Source: Camellia lanceoleosa
Taxonomy: Eukaryota; Streptophyta; Magnoliopsida; Ericales; Theaceae
DNA: 64,000 bases
Reading direction: 5' to 3'
NCBI GenBank assembly: GCA_025200525.1
Contig: CM045761.1
Location: 134,418,223 to 134,482,222 of the forward strand
The notes under the pieces were generated by a model. That model was not told where the DNA came from. It ran no database searches and saw nothing but the letters and a program-made list of their open reading frames with translations. The position numbers were made by a program, and so were the translations under genes. The stretch's first letter is position 1, and each line of letters begins with the position of its first letter. Shown in pieces: positions 22,442-34,400 of the stretch.

Positions 22442-24387
22442 CTCAATTATGTGTTTTCTTCTTAAGGGGTTTATGAAGCAAAATAAATTAGGTTGTTATT
22501 TTCACTAAACAAGAGTTCAATGGAGGGGTTTTGGCTAAATTTTCCTTTTTTATTTTTATAAATTAGGGCGATGGAATTGAGTTGAAATCAAATATTTTTT
22601 ATGAATAATTTCATCTTGTAGAGATTAATTTAATTAAATTTAACTTGCGAAGAAAAAAAATAAAAATAAAAAAAAAATCCGTACACTTGGTATAATTAAT
22701 TAAGGGGGAGATTTTTTGACATGACACGAACCGGACATGGATTGAAAATGACATGACACCATAACACGAAATAAGAAACGGGTTGGGTTAGTGTTGAGTT
22801 AATTGCAACACAAACCTGAACTGACACGACATTAATAAGACCAACACAGTACGATGCCCACCCCTACTTTTACTTAACAAAAAGGAAAATGTTGCTTCTC
22901 TGAGAATTTATTGGAAATTACTATTTTTGGCTGTGCGATGTAATCAGTCCGATTACTATTTTACATAATGGTTGGGTTTGGATTGTTAATTAAACTTGGT
23001 AACGATATAGTTAATTTTGACAAACAAGAAGTTTGTTGCGGGTCTCTGCCTCATTGCTGGCCTTTGGGGTTTATTAAGTCATCTTGACTAATGACTAGCT
23101 GGACATGTGTTAGTGGCTTGCACTGCAGGCTTGGTTCACAGAAAAAATTATGCTTATTATTGTTCATTTAATACTTATTATTGTCTAACTGGTTGAATGG
23201 AAGTAATATTGGAGAGGTTCTGTTGTTGGGTTCTTCTCATGAAATGTTTTCATCCAATAACTTACAGGTTCATCACGGGTCACTTTACGTCAATGGGATT
23301 GCTCAGAATGAAGATTTTATAGCAGAACGACCAACATACCCATTGAATCTAATCGTGCGCCTAGTTTTGTTATCTTTTTTATTGCATACTTATCCGACAT
23401 CTTTTCTGGCCAGCATAACATGTTCTTGAACACAATTATGGGGTAAAACTGCTGGGGTCTACAATAATATAATACTTGCACGTTGTTTGGCCCACTTATG
23501 AAAAAAAGTTTGGCCACACAAGAGGGGGTATGTTTGAGAATATAAATAATAGTGTTGCCTCTCTTCTTAACGGGTTAAACTTTAGATGAGTTCGTGGTTA
23601 ATCATTTGACATTGTTTCAAAGCATGTAATAGGTCATGTGTTCAAACCTAACCACTTGATAATTATGATACTTACACGTGTTTGGCCTGTTTGTGAGGGA
23701 GAGTTTGGCCACATGTGAGGGGTTGTGTTGGAGAGATAAAAAATCAAAGTTCCCCATCTCTCTAATAGTTTGAGCTTTTAAACGAGTTGGTGGTTAACAA
23801 TTTAACAATCGGCACCTTGTCACTAAATAATGGACTGCATTCTCTGACAACTTAGATCTTACATTGTGTGCTTAGTGTGGTCCTGTTTTTGTTCTCTACT
23901 GCATTCACCTTTCTTTTTTAATCTGCAGACTGTGCCTAGAGGTCATGTTTATGTTTTGGGTGACAACCGTAATAACAGCAATGATTCGCATAGTTGGTTA
24001 GTGTTTTGAGCCTCACTGTTTGAGCATTTTTTATGCTTCACCTTCTTTATTTATTTTTGTGATTGACTTCCTTTATTTTTGTTGCTCTTATTTTGAGAAT
24101 GCATTTCCACAACTGATAAAATGCTCGTTTTGAGAGCAATATTTGAACCTCTAAAATTCCTTAGCTGCAATTTAAAGAATGATATTTTTTTGGATACTCG
24201 ATGGTCATTTTTTCCTTTCTTATTTAGAATTTTAAAGCCAACAACTTTATTTTATTTTATTTTATTTTATTTTTTCTCTTCCTGGTTTGTAAACAGGGGA
24301 CCGCTTCCTGTAAAAAACATTGTTGGAAGGTTTGTCATGCGTTGTCACAAGCCTTCAGGGACCAGTCCACATGAGGACAATAGATGA
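18393..24387 (+). CDS. Type I signal peptidase, S26 family, chloroplast-processing-peptidase-like; six exons
   Basis: Inferred coding exons: 18393-18623, 21481-21543, 21651-21719, 23268-23354, 23929-23996, 24297-24387 (stop TGA). All introns are GT-AG. The total is 609 nt, or 202 residues. A membrane segment lies at about residues 39-52 (FIRLLIIVLLWSMF). Box B SSSMYPTLRVGDR gives catalytic Ser62; box D FIKRIVARAGD gives general-base Lys110; box E GDNRNNSNDSH lies at 161-171, followed by GPLPVKNIVGR. These are the S26 motifs of enzymes that cleave signal or transit peptides at the outer face of a membrane, in plants mainly the thylakoid or plastid envelope. The short form with no obvious transit peptide, starting MSFLRPS, matches a plant subgroup annotated as chloroplast processing peptidase, so targeting is uncertain. 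All key residues are intact, so it is probably functional. The exon 4 donor GTGCGC is weak. Confidence 0.92.
18624..21480 (+). other. Intron 1 of the signal peptidase gene (2.86 kb)
   Basis: Donor is AGG|GTATAT, acceptor TTCTTCAG|GCTTCA. It holds no recognisable TE protein. A 72-codon open stretch at 19904-20122 matches nothing I know and has no splice evidence, so I treat it as chance. A (TTA)n tract lies near 19720. Confidence 0.8.
21720..23267 (+). other. Intron 3 of the signal peptidase gene with repeat debris
   Basis: The intron contains a (GA)n microsatellite at about 22398-22436. Two related segments, near 21770-21850 and 22720-22860, contain ACACGA, ACGGGTT and TTAGTGTTGA blocks, likely ends of a degraded repeat. 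No protein-coding potential is evident. Confidence 0.6.
23440..23830 (+). repeat. Two diverged copies of an about 180-bp repeat within intron 4
   Basis: The first copy (about 23480-23625) has TTGTTTGGCCCACTTATGA, GTTTGGCCACA, GAGGGGGTATGTTTGAG and GAGTTCGTGGTTAATCATTTG. The second (about 23670-23815) repeats TGTTTGGCCTGTTTGTGA, GTTTGGCCACA, GAGGGGTTGTGTTGGAG and GAGTTGGTGGTTAACAATTT. The order is the same in both. It looks like a dispersed plant repeat, possibly of SINE or LINE origin; I cannot name the family. Confidence 0.6.
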
Positions 24388-25257
24388 ACATGAGGTACTG
24401 GTACTTTCTCTTATGATTTTTTTATTTTTTTATTTGATAGATGTGCTAAACACTTAGAAGGCCAACATGGTTTACATGCATGAATTTCAACATCTGTGTT
24501 GTTGATCTGATCAATGACTTCATCCTACCTGTTGGCTTATGATTGGATTTTATTTTCTTTTTTGGTCTATATAAAAATGATCTACTGTAATTTGCCTGAT
24601 GAAGAATGGGTTAAAAATTGAATTGTGGGTTCTTCACAGTGCACGACATTGTTGCCTGTGTTTATTCCTTTCTATTAACCTCTTGGTAATTTGGGTTGTG
24701 CATTACTTTTCCTACTATGCTTTGTAAGTTGAGCTAATAAAGTTTTCAAACTTCTTATAAACGTGATGAACAGATTGAAGGGGATCCTTGGCTTAATTTC
24801 AACCATGACAGGTTTGGGTGACATTTATATATTATGCGAGTACTTGTACCATGTTTGGTCAGAGTAGGGTAAAACATGTGATAAAACAAAGAAGATTGTT
24901 TCTGGCCATAAAATAGAGGGGAGAGATAGTGCAGGATAATGAATACTAATGGGGGTTGACATTTGTTATCCCCGTTTTGGGGATATGGTGTTCGGTCGGA
25001 GACAATAGCATGCCCTTAAAATGCAACCAGTCATTGAGGGACATTGGGGTGTCCACAAAAAAAAAACAAAAAATACAAGTGGAATCCACAAGATTTGAAA
25101 TCCTTATATCAGTCCATATTCGGTGAACAAATTGGGCCGATATATTGCATACACCAATTCGCCATTGAAATAATAATTGGATATTGGTGTAGGACAGTTC
25201 CCAATTATGGCAGCACTACAGTCAAAAGTAGTGCATTACCCAATTGGGACCATAAGA
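24388..25257. other. 3' flank of the peptidase gene
   Basis: The 3' UTR and polyadenylation region presumably lie within the first few hundred bases; T-rich DNA and ATTATGC-type words are present but no single signal is decisive. The rest is AT-rich and shows no gene. Reverse-complementary words (CAATTGGG and CCCAATTG) near 25126-25250 hint at a small inverted repeat. Confidence 0.6.
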
Positions 25258-25262
25258 AAAAG

Positions 25263-25612
25263 GGTAAATTACAAATACACTCCCTAAGGTTTACTTAAAA
25301 TACGATTGTCCCCTGTGATTTGGAAAATTATAAATATTCCATTGTTAGAATTTTTTATTTAATAGAATTAATTGAAAAAAAATAAAATTTCTAAATGCTC
25401 TCTTATACAATAATAAAATTAGTTAAATTATTAATTGAAATATATTTCTGAAATCATTAAAAACTATTTATTAACTTGATAATTTATTGATAAAATGGGC
25501 TATTTGTTATGAAATTGAAAACTTCAAAGGGGGCGGGATGTAATTTTTAGAATCACAATAGGTAATTCGTATTTTAAACAAATCTCAAGGGGTGGATTTC
25601 TCATTTACTTGA
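25263..25612. mobile_element. MITE with about 75-bp terminal inverted repeats (GGTAAATTAC family)
   Basis: The left end reads GGTAAATTACAAATACACTC and continues CTAAGGTTTACTTAAAATACG. The reverse complement of the right end reads AAGTAAATGAGAAATCCACC, then CTTGAGATTTGTTTAAAATACG. Length about 350 bp. Similar ends bound the next element. Long TIRs suggest a Mutator-like derivative, but no clean 9-bp duplication was found. Confidence 0.65.
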
Positions 25613-25630
25613 AAAAGAAAAAAGAAAGAA

Positions 25631-26791
25631 TGGGTAAATTACATTTATCTCCCTTGAGATTTAGTATAATTGTAGATATCTCCCTCTAGGTTTCAAAAAT
25701 ATAGTGACCTTTACTTTTGAATCTATTATATACATTCCCGCTTCTATTAACTGAGCTGCAAACAGTGTTAGAAATGATGATAAAAATAACTAAAATACTC
25801 TTATATATTAATCCAACCCACCCCCCTCACCCTCTCTTTCTTCCTCCTACTACAAAGCCAACCATCATACAACCCCACCACCACATCTTATTATCTTTTA
25901 CCACCACCCCCAGGAATCCTCATGCCCTTGTTATAGATAGAAAGAGAGAATCCATAAATACCCAAATCGTCAATTGGGACAAAGAACTCCCACACAGTCC
26001 TAACTGCAAATGAATGTAAATTCAAAATTCCCAATTCGTACAAATTCCCAAATTCAAAATTAAAATCCCCAAATCGCACAGAGCTGCCAAAATAAAAATT
26101 TCTAATTTACCTCACACAGCCCGTCAATCCTGGTAACGATTTATGGCTAGTTTGAGATGTGAATCTCAACCTTTGCTTTTCTTTATCAATGGTGGAAAGG
26201 GTGACTAAGGTTTTTCTTCATCAAGGGTGGGAAGGGTGTCTAAGGCTGCTGAGAGCCATTAACGATAGACATGATGGACCAAAAAGCTGGTCATGGGTAC
26301 TTACAAAAGCAAATATTTTTTTAATAGTATGAAAGTGTTTGGTCTTGCCATGATGAATTTTGCTTCTGTGTCGTCATTTGGGATTGCTTTGTTGGGTTTC
26401 TTTTTCTTGTGACTGTTGAGAGGTTTGTCGGGTTAGAAATTGGAGTTTGGGAAATTGGGAAGTAAATTGACTAAATAACTGTAATGGTGTTGTTGGGTAA
26501 GGGATGATTTGGGCTTTTCCTTCATTATTTGGTCTTTTATCATTTATTTTTTTATTCATTTAGAAAGTAGCTCACAGAAATAAATAAATAAAGAAGACAA
26601 ATGAGGGCAATCTTGGCATTTAATGATTGACATCATTATATTCTGTCATAAATGCTAACAAACATCTAACAGTGGATCAATTTGTATAGTAATTCAAAAG
26701 TAAGGGAGTTCAATGTTATTTTTGAAACTTGAGGCGAGGTATCTGCAATTATACTAAATCTCAGGGGAGGTAAATGTAATTTATCCAAAGT
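25631..26791. mobile_element. Mutator-like non-autonomous element with about 110-bp TIRs
   Basis: The left end is GGGTAAATTACATTTATCTC, then TTGAGATTTAGTATAATTG and TTTCAAAAATA. The reverse complement of the right end is GGATAAATTACATTTACCTC, then CTGAGATTTAGTATAATTGC and TTTCAAAAATAAC. Length about 1.16 kb. The interior has a C-rich stretch (25800-25920) and shows no transposase. It is related to the adjacent 0.35-kb MITE. Confidence 0.7.
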
Positions 26792-26799
26792 ATTGATTA

Positions 26800-28315
26800 A
26801 CTAAACAAATAATTTTATCCTCAATAGTGGGCCAAATTTTTGACAATATTTCCTGGTTAGTCGGAGTGACAATATTTTTGCCAATAACTTTATACACAAA
26901 ACAAATAAAAAGAAAAAGATTTAGCCTAGCCCCTAAATATAAGCTATGATTTAGATTGCATAAAACATTAAATGGTTATTACAACACAAAAATAGATGTC
27001 TCGGGGATCAAATCATAGTAGTAAAAAAAAAAAAGAAAAATTTATTGCCTCAAGTGTCTCGCATTTGAGCTTGAGAGGAGCCCCTCAGACTTAGTCACCT
27101 CGCCTTGGGCCACTTTGAGGCACTAAAGCTTTTGGTCACCTTGCTTCTTACTTAAGCCCTCGCTTAGGTGCACTTTTTAAAACACTGCCAAAGACAATCA
27201 AATTTCAGCCCGGATAAGTATGACAATTGATTTGACAGATTTGATCTCATTGAAAATCAGTAAAAAGAAAGAGATTACCAATAGAAGCTGAATCAAGCAA
27301 GAAGTTCCAACCAGATTAACCATGAACTCTAGTTCAATTATTTGCTTCTAAGTATAAGTTGAACCCTCAATGCAATACACACTGCATATTGAAGCTAAAG
27401 CCACATCTCAGACCTTGAATGAACCTACAAATATGTATATGATTCCTGCTTGCCATCCAAATGTAAATATTATTATTATGTTTTTTAACATATAAACAAT
27501 CTTAACTCTTTAGATCAAATGAAAATTGTATTGCGTTTTAACAACAAAGAACAATAATGTTAGGTAGCTTAAAATTTTGTGGTTCAAATGGCTCAAATCA
27601 TTCAAAACGATATTGTTTTGAGTGCAAATGAGTGTAAAACGACGTCGTTTTGACAGATTTAAGCCATTTGAGCTACAAAATTTTGAGTTACCAAATATTT
27701 TCCAACAACGAAATATCACTTTCAAGCAAAATGCCTATAATTTGGTAGTTACAAGCCACTATTAATGAAATATTAGTTGATGTAATCAAAACCCATCAAG
27801 TTCATGCACAGTGCGAGACACCTACGAAGCACAGACATGACACTTGTTGAACATGCTAGAGGAAGTGTCCCATTTTATGTTTTTTTTTTATGTTTTTTTT
27901 CCAGTCAGACATTATAGGGACATGCAAATTAATGGACACATGGGGGAACGCAGTGGCCCATTTTATTGTTATTATGTTTTACTTAGAGTAGCATACTAAA
28001 GGTTGATAAATTTGATGAAAATAAATATTTGACATGAAATAAATGCATAATATTCAAATATATGACATAATAAATATATGAAATTGTATATATTTGATGT
28101 CCATCAGTTGCATATCTTCAAACTCTTCTGATGTGTTGGTTATGTGTACCATAATCATATCAACGGTTACACATCTCTGATTCCCAGGGCAAACTAGAGA
28201 TGCAAAGAAACCCATCTTTCCCTCTCTTTTCTTCCCCTCCTGGTTTCTTCTCTATTCCTCTTTTGATGGAGCCTAACACTCTAAAAAATACACGCACAAT
28301 CAATTTTGTATCATC
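26800..28315. other. Non-coding interval with a small fold-back element
   Basis: AT-rich, no gene seen. It contains the 140-bp fold-back at 27560-27698 and a palindrome AAAACGACGTCGTTTT near 27635. No conserved coding blocks on either strand. Confidence 0.6.
27560..27698. mobile_element. Short fold-back MITE, about 140 bp
   Basis: The left arm GGTAGCTTAAAATTTTGTGG..AATGGCTCAAATC matches the reverse complement of the right arm (GGTAACTCAAAATTTTGTAG..AATGGCTTAAATC). The centre has two palindromes, AAAACGATATTGTTTT-like and AAAACGACGTCGTTTT. Confidence 0.7.
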
Positions 28316-28317
28316 AG

Positions 28318-28604
28318 AAATATTCTCTGTCCCAAAATATTAATCTCTTATTTTATTTTTCATTGTCTCAAAATATTAGTCCATTTTCAAAAGTCAAGCA
28401 CAAAAATAATATAAATTTTATATTTTTTCTTTCTTTTAAATTCATTAACAACATAAAAAGTATAATTATGACATTGATATTTTTCAAAGAATATATTATT
28501 AAAGGGTAATTTTTAAAAATTAATTTTTTTAAAGTGCAATAATTGTATTATCAAAAAGGTTAGATTTTTCAAAAGGGATCATTATTTTGAAACGGAGGGA
28601 GTAT
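28318..28604. mobile_element. Stowaway-like (Tc1/mariner) MITE
   Basis: The right end GAAACGGAGGGAGTA is the reverse complement of the classic plant Stowaway end (CTCCCTCCGTTTC after TA). The left end TATTCTCTGTCCCAAAATATT is a diverged match. Length about 285 bp with TA at both sides. No coding capacity. Confidence 0.75.
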
Positions 28605-28834
28605 ATATAAACACTTTTATATCCCCAAATTTTCTCAGACATGCTAATACTATATGAATGGGCACTTCCCTAGTTCACAATCTGTTGATGCTTTATGCCA
28701 TATTGTAATTTTTTTTCCTCATGTAAGATTCAATTTATTTAATGTCATCTTCATATTCTATTTGGAGGAAGGGTTGCTTGTTTGTTCTGTTGTTGGTAGT
28801 TTTGTATGATTGGATTGGATTTTGACACAATGTA

Positions 28835-29290
28835 TGTTGAATATAGAAATTAGAGTACATAAAATCTTTTTATTTTTAATATTATGTAAATAATTTATGA
28901 TTGTGTCAATCGCTGATTTAGTATTGTTTCTTTATTTATATCGTGTCTTAAATTGTATCATGAATGTATTATATATATATGGCCTCTATCTGATTCATGG
29001 GTAAGTTAAATAATTCTTTTCATTCTTTTTATATCAGAGTTAGGTTAAGTGCCTAGTAATTTTGCTTTACATTAGCATAAGTGGGAGTGTTGAATATAGA
29101 AATTAGAGTACATAGAATTTTTTTATTTTTAATATTATATATATATAATCTCTGATTATGTCAATCATTGATTTAGTATTGTTTTTTTATTTATATCATT
29201 TCTTAAATTGTATCATAAATCTATAACATATATATGACCTCTACCTTATTCATATGGGTAAATCAAATAAATTTTTTCATTTTTTTGTAT
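28835..29290 (+). mobile_element. TRIM-like mini retrotransposon
   Basis: Two direct repeats of about 197-200 bp start TGTTGAATATAGAAATTAGAG at 28835 and 29088. Between them is a 56-bp middle starting TATCAGAGTTAGG (29032), which resembles the initiator-tRNA-Met primer-binding site TGGTATCAGAGC, and ending AAGTGGGAG just before the second repeat, a good polypurine tract. LTR, PBS, PPT and LTR in under 0.5 kb is the TRIM layout. No target duplication was found and the LTRs are diverged. Confidence 0.6.
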
Positions 29291-30455
29291 ACTGGTCTGG
29301 GTTTAGATTGGGTATACAAGTTTTGAATGATTGGATTTGGTTTGACTGGGGGTAAGAAAGGATGTCTGACAATGGAGAGAAGTGGCCAGAGAAGATAAAG
29401 AATGGTGTATGTGGAGTAAAGGAGCAAAGAAGATAGGAATAAAGGGGGAGTGATTGGGTTAGGTGTTTTGATATAAAAGGCTACTATTAACTTTATTCTT
29501 TCCTCTTATCGTCGTATCACTCTATTGCACTCGTAGCTGCTTGTCAATGACAGATATGTATGTTGCACAGTAAAGTCCCCAAAGTTGATCCAGCTTGAAT
29601 ATTGTCACGCAACCCAAAAATATCGTGTTTCAAATGGGTATAAAAAGAAATAGGAAAACCGAAGTAACAGAAGTTGATACATTGTTGCCCTATTTATAAC
29701 AAGTCAATGAGTATATATAGCTTGTTTAGCCAAGATTCGTTCTGTTATGCCTCTTGCCTTCCTTCTGCCCTTCCCATTCACAGTTGTCCATTATGCTTCT
29801 TTTCCATCTATGTTATAATGTTTTTGAAACTTCAATATCACCATGAAACAAGAAAGTTTTCCTCTTTTTGTCTTTCAGGTTCCTCGGAATAATTTGAGTA
29901 CTTGTAATCCGTTTAAAATCAAGATGTTAGTTGGCTGCTCTGCCTGTGGATAAGGACGAGATTGGGAAGCATCATCAGCATCTTCAACGAATGGATGTCT
30001 GTTGATGAAGTTGGATATTCTGGAATTCTGGAAATTGGCATATCATCAAGTAGTTGTAGGTTACAAATTGGGATTTAATCCTGAAAAACTCATCCAACTC
30101 AGACAAATCAATCACTCCACCGTATGCCCAAATTGCAGCGCCATTGCTTGTTAAGAGAAATATTTTAGTGCAGACTGTCCTATGAATATAGGGGTGGACT
30201 AAGGATCCATTGAATGGCAAATTGGGGATAAAAAATTGTTGTAAATTGGGCTAATTTGCCAACACTAATTAAGTATTTTGATTTGTACTGTGTGATTCAA
30301 CTTGTAAAAGGCAGGGCTTGAAAATTGTTTGGTTGATTTTTGATAACTTATTTTTTGATTTAAAAAAATAAATAGTTTGGCAAAAATAAATCTGAAAAAA
30401 ATATTTTTGAAAATATAGATATTCAACTAATTTGATATTTCATAAGGGTTTTGAT

Positions 30456-30586
30456 TTGTGGCACTAAATTAGGGGGTCTTAATGCCCGTAATTTTCATAT
30501 AAGGCAAAAAAAAAAAAAAAACAAAACAAAATAGTTACTCAGAATAGAAATTAGGGACATTAGTGCCCTTCAATTTAGTGCTACAA
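30456..30586. mobile_element. Small MITE with TGGCACTAAATT ends
   Basis: The left end TTTGTGGCACTAAATTAGGG..TTAATGCCCGTAATTT pairs with the reverse complement of the right end (TTTGTAGCACTAAATTGAAG..CTAATGTCCCTAATTT). Total about 130 bp around an A-rich loop. Confidence 0.65.
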
Positions 30587-30854
30587 AATATTTTCTTTTT
30601 CATAAATAATTTATTTGAAGAATTTTATAATATAAATGGTTTAAATCCACAACATAAACTCGAGCCAATGGACCATAATAGCACCGTACTGGTACAACAC
30701 GCTCTCCAATTCTTGGAAATAAAGGCAGTGCTAGGGAAGACGTAATTTTAACAAAATAAAAAATAAAACAAAAAATTAACTCATTTTATCCACAAAAAAA
30801 AAAAAAGTAAAAATCTAAAAATCACTAGAAGATTTTATTCTTAGGGGCACTCTG

Positions 30855-31037
30855 AGAAGATTGGTAAAAAATCAGCTTTTTGATTTTTTAGTTTTTTTAG
30901 TCAAAAAAATCAATTTTTTTATTCCAAAAAATCAATTTTTTTTTATCTAAAATAACTCAGCCTTTTGCCAAAGGCTACCAAAAAAATCAAAAAGTTAAAA
31001 AGTTGGCTTTTTACCGACTTTTCAAAACACCACTCAA
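30855..31037. mobile_element. Small hAT-type MITE
   Basis: The left arm GATTGGTAAAAAATCAGCTT pairs with the reverse complement of the right arm (AGTCGGTAAAAAGCCAACTT). Related to the inverted repeat at 7111-7233. Confidence 0.5.
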
Positions 31038-31889
31038 ACATTTTTGGGATGTGTTATATAAATGTATTTTTTTGATTTTTTTGGTTAAAAAAATAGAGAA
31101 AAATGTATATTTGGAATAGTTTTTTAACTTTTTATAAAAAGATGTGTAATAAAATATTATAATAAAATTAAAATGACCATTCTACTCTTATTGAGTTTTT
31201 GACTTTTGGATAGTTGAATTCAAAGAGTAAAATATTTTGCGCTCTAGACTTTCCCCACAAGTTTCTTTCAAATAGTATGGACTTTTTGATTTTTTTTTTT
31301 AATAACTTCTTTGACTTTTACAGATTATCCCAAACAAGGCCGTCTCATAGTAAGAAAAATTATTAGGTGGTTGATCATTCGTTTTCTTATTTCTTCACCA
31401 ATCACCAAATGCCAAATTCACCTAAATTTTCCTATTATTCCACCATATTTTTATAAAAAATGTTATGGTGTGCAATGTACACTGTATGTAATCCTATTAC
31501 AAATTATATAAATTGAATATAAATTCACAGAAGTTCGTAAAAACTTAAATTTTATATAAATTTATATATTTTTATAAAATCACTTATATAAATTTATAAT
31601 AAAATTTCATATGATCTGCAATTCATATGGGAGAATTTTTCTATTCCCTACTCCTTCAAAAATCACCAAAATGCCAAATTCCGCCGAGTTTTCCCTATTA
31701 TTCTACCCTATCCCAACACAAAATAATAAGTGATGTCCCTTCACCATTTCACAACAGTTTGGTAATTGGAGTGAGTGTGTCACAATCTCTCCATAAGTAG
31801 TGCAATGGGTGGGGGAGAGATGGGACTGCAATTCACGGCCACTTGAGGGCGGCTGTGAGGGCGACTATTTGGTGCCCAAAACGCTCAAC

Positions 31890-32090
31890 TCTCCGTTTGT
31901 TGACTACATGCTACCAAAAATCATATTAATCGGATATCAATAACTATATGATTGATAACCAAAAAAATAAACAAGAAGTTTTTCTTTTGAAAAATAGTAT
32001 AAAAATATGCAATTCGATCATATAGTTATTGATATCCGATTAATATGATTTTTGGTAGGCATGTAGTACTCAACAAACCCTACAATATGA
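31890..32090. mobile_element. Fold-back element, family A copy 2
   Basis: Arms 31897-31952 and about 32018-32082 are complementary: TTGTTGACTACATGCTACC..AATCATATTAATCGGATATC on the left and the reverse order on the right. The GATATC core and the TACTCRACRAR block link it to the elements at 16.9 and 49.6 kb. Confidence 0.65.
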
Positions 32091-32394
32091 ACGGTTCAGA
32101 TTATAAAAATAAATCCATAATGTAACACAAAATGTTCCCCCAACGGAAGTCTCGTTTGATAATTTTTAATTTTAGTTAAAAAATTAAGATCTCATTTGGT
32201 AATATTATTTTTAGTTTAAAAATTAAAAAGTAATTACAAAAATTAAAAAGTCAACAATATATATTAAAAAATTAGATGTTTCATTTTCTTTCTATTTTTT
32301 ATACATATTTTCATAAAAGATTAAAAAGTCATTCCAAACAGGAATTGGGATGTACATAGCAGGCACTGCTATGCGGCCTTATGGGCTTATTTTG

Positions 32395-32690
32395 GGGTCC
32401 TTTTTGATAATTTGAGCCGTTAACATTTTAGAATACATCGAGTAGAACAAATCTATAGAAAATTAAGTTAATTAGATATCGTTAACCCTTTCATCCACTC
32501 ATATTTGTATCATTTTAATACTTTAAATCACAATGTCATTTATTTTTGAAGATACAAATGTGAGTGGTTGAAAGGGTTAACGATATCCAGTTAACTTAAT
32601 TTTTTACAAGTATATTCTACTCAATGTATTCTAAAATATAAACAATTAAGATTATCAAAATGAATTCTGAAATAAGCCTATAGGGCCAGC
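32395..32690. mobile_element. Fold-back element, family A copy 3, about 115-bp arms
   Basis: The left arm runs from TTTTTGATAATTTGAGCCG through ATACATCGAGTAGA, GATATCGTTAACCCTTTC and CACTCATATTTGTATC. The right arm is its reverse complement with a few mismatches, and the loop is about 40 bp. No coding potential. Confidence 0.75.
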
Positions 32691-32699
32691 ACAGCAGAC

Positions 32700-34245
32700 A
32701 TCCCAAATCCTCCCAAGCATACTAATTTTTTTTATATTATATTTAAGTTAAAAGTTAAAAAATTACTAAAAAAATATATTCTCAAACGAGACCTAAATTG
32801 TCATATCATTTTATTATTTTTTTATATAAAAATTAAAATATTATTAAAATAACATGTTAGTCAGACCAAATTAGAGTACAGCTGAACCAACCTAAAACAC
32901 GAGACACAGAGGAGCAGAGAGGTGAAGTGATTAAGGTCGGTCAAGATAAGTCCAGGGGCGGCAGGTCAGCGACACTCCCACTCTGTGCGTGCGTGTGAGA
33001 GGGAAAGAGAGAGGTCGATTAGCCGCGTGTAACAGCCAAAGATAGAGAAAGAGAGAGTCAAACCACGTGAAATCAAACAACGACCACACAGGACCAACAT
33101 ACGGTACACATTTTTGGAACGGTTTTTCAAGTGTTACAAAAACTGTTCGTAGTTCAATTCAGCAGAGTGGGTTGCCAACGAAAGTGAGTAGGACTTCTAC
33201 TTTTCTGCAAGTTGGCAAGTAGATGATACACAACTTACCAATAAGTAGAGCAGAAGTGACTGAGACCCCCTCGATCACCCACCCCACATATATGTGAGAA
33301 TTGGTGATTGGAAGAGAAAAAAATAAAAAAATAAATTAAATTTGGCCAATCACAAGCCAGAGGGGGGGTCACCCTTTGAGGGGGTCTGAATCATTTTTCT
33401 AAGTATAGCCATATAGAAATATACAACATAAATTAAATAATAATACGAGTGAAATTGTATATGGTCATAATTATTTTATGCTGTTAGTTTTATGGTCAGC
33501 TCTGTATCCAGTGATACAACTAAGATTTAACTCATAAGGGATACTATTGAATTGAAATTTTAACAAAAATCACAATTCAATTTAACCTAATTTTTATTTG
33601 ATTATAAGACTAAAATTAGTACGATGCAAAAGATATATTTAAATATGAGCTCAAGTTAACTGATTCATTATCTTTATTGTTGTTAATTTGATTTTGTGTA
33701 TGGTGATCATCAAGGATTAAAAAATAATCACATGCCTTCATAAAATATGATAGCAAATTATATTAAAATACACATACAAAAAGAAATATAGAGAGGGATA
33801 GAGAAAGAAATAAGAGAATAATATACCAGGGTTGTTATATATCACTAGATTTTTTCATCATCACTGAATTACATTGCAATATATTATTCGTTGTCATTAA
33901 TTGTGTAACAATTATCTATAAATAAATGAACCAATTATGAGTATTCATATAAGATGTAATATAAAATATTGACATAATATATCTCTAATATACAATTTAT
34001 ATGAATTTTTTTAGCATAATTAAATATTTAAAATGACAAATTAATTTTTTTTTTAAACAAAAAAGAGTAGAGAAAATAGTGATGCAAAATTTCAAGACAT
34101 TATTTAAAAAGATTAAATTGAAATATATTTTTTCGTTAGAGGCATAAGTATAATTTTTCAAAAATTGAGAGGGCACGTGACCCCGCTAGACCTCACCTGC
34201 CTCCGCCCCTGGCTGTATCTATAGATTTGTTGACAGAATATACAC
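32700..34245. other. Non-coding interval
   Basis: No gene seen. Around 33255-33390 two segments rich in GACCCCCTC/GAGGGGGTC flank complementary CCAATCA/TGATTGG words, suggesting another fold-back MITE. The remainder is AT-rich. Confidence 0.5.
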
Positions 34246-34248
34246 TAA

Positions 34249-34400
34249 GGCCAAGTTTGAGAAGACTAAATAAGTGTACTTTTTTAATTTTCTTGTATTA
34301 TGTGTAAAAAAAAGTAGAGATGAGATGTTGATTGATATGACCCAAAAAAGATAAAAAAATAAAATAAGTGCACTTTTTTAGTTTAGCCAAACTTGGCCTA
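34249..34400. mobile_element. hAT-type MITE, about 150 bp
   Basis: The left end AAGGCCAAGTTTGAGAAGAC and AAATAAGTGTACTTTTTTA pair with the reverse complement of the right end (TAGGCCAAGTTTGGCTAAAC, AAAAAAGTGCAC). A fragment with the same end lies near 47350. Confidence 0.65.

Larger units (their letters stand above)
29291..31800. other. AT-rich interval with two small MITEs, no gene
   Basis: Scattered short open stretches (for example 29984-30220 on the minus strand, 78 codons) carry no recognised motif. Contains the MITEs listed at 30456 and 30855. Confidence 0.55.

Noticed and set aside
22326..22508. ORF with (RE)n
   Set aside because: Product of a (GA)n microsatellite inside an intron.
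29984..30220. 78-codon minus-strand ORF
   Set aside because: No motif or partner exons recognised; I cannot support it as a gene.
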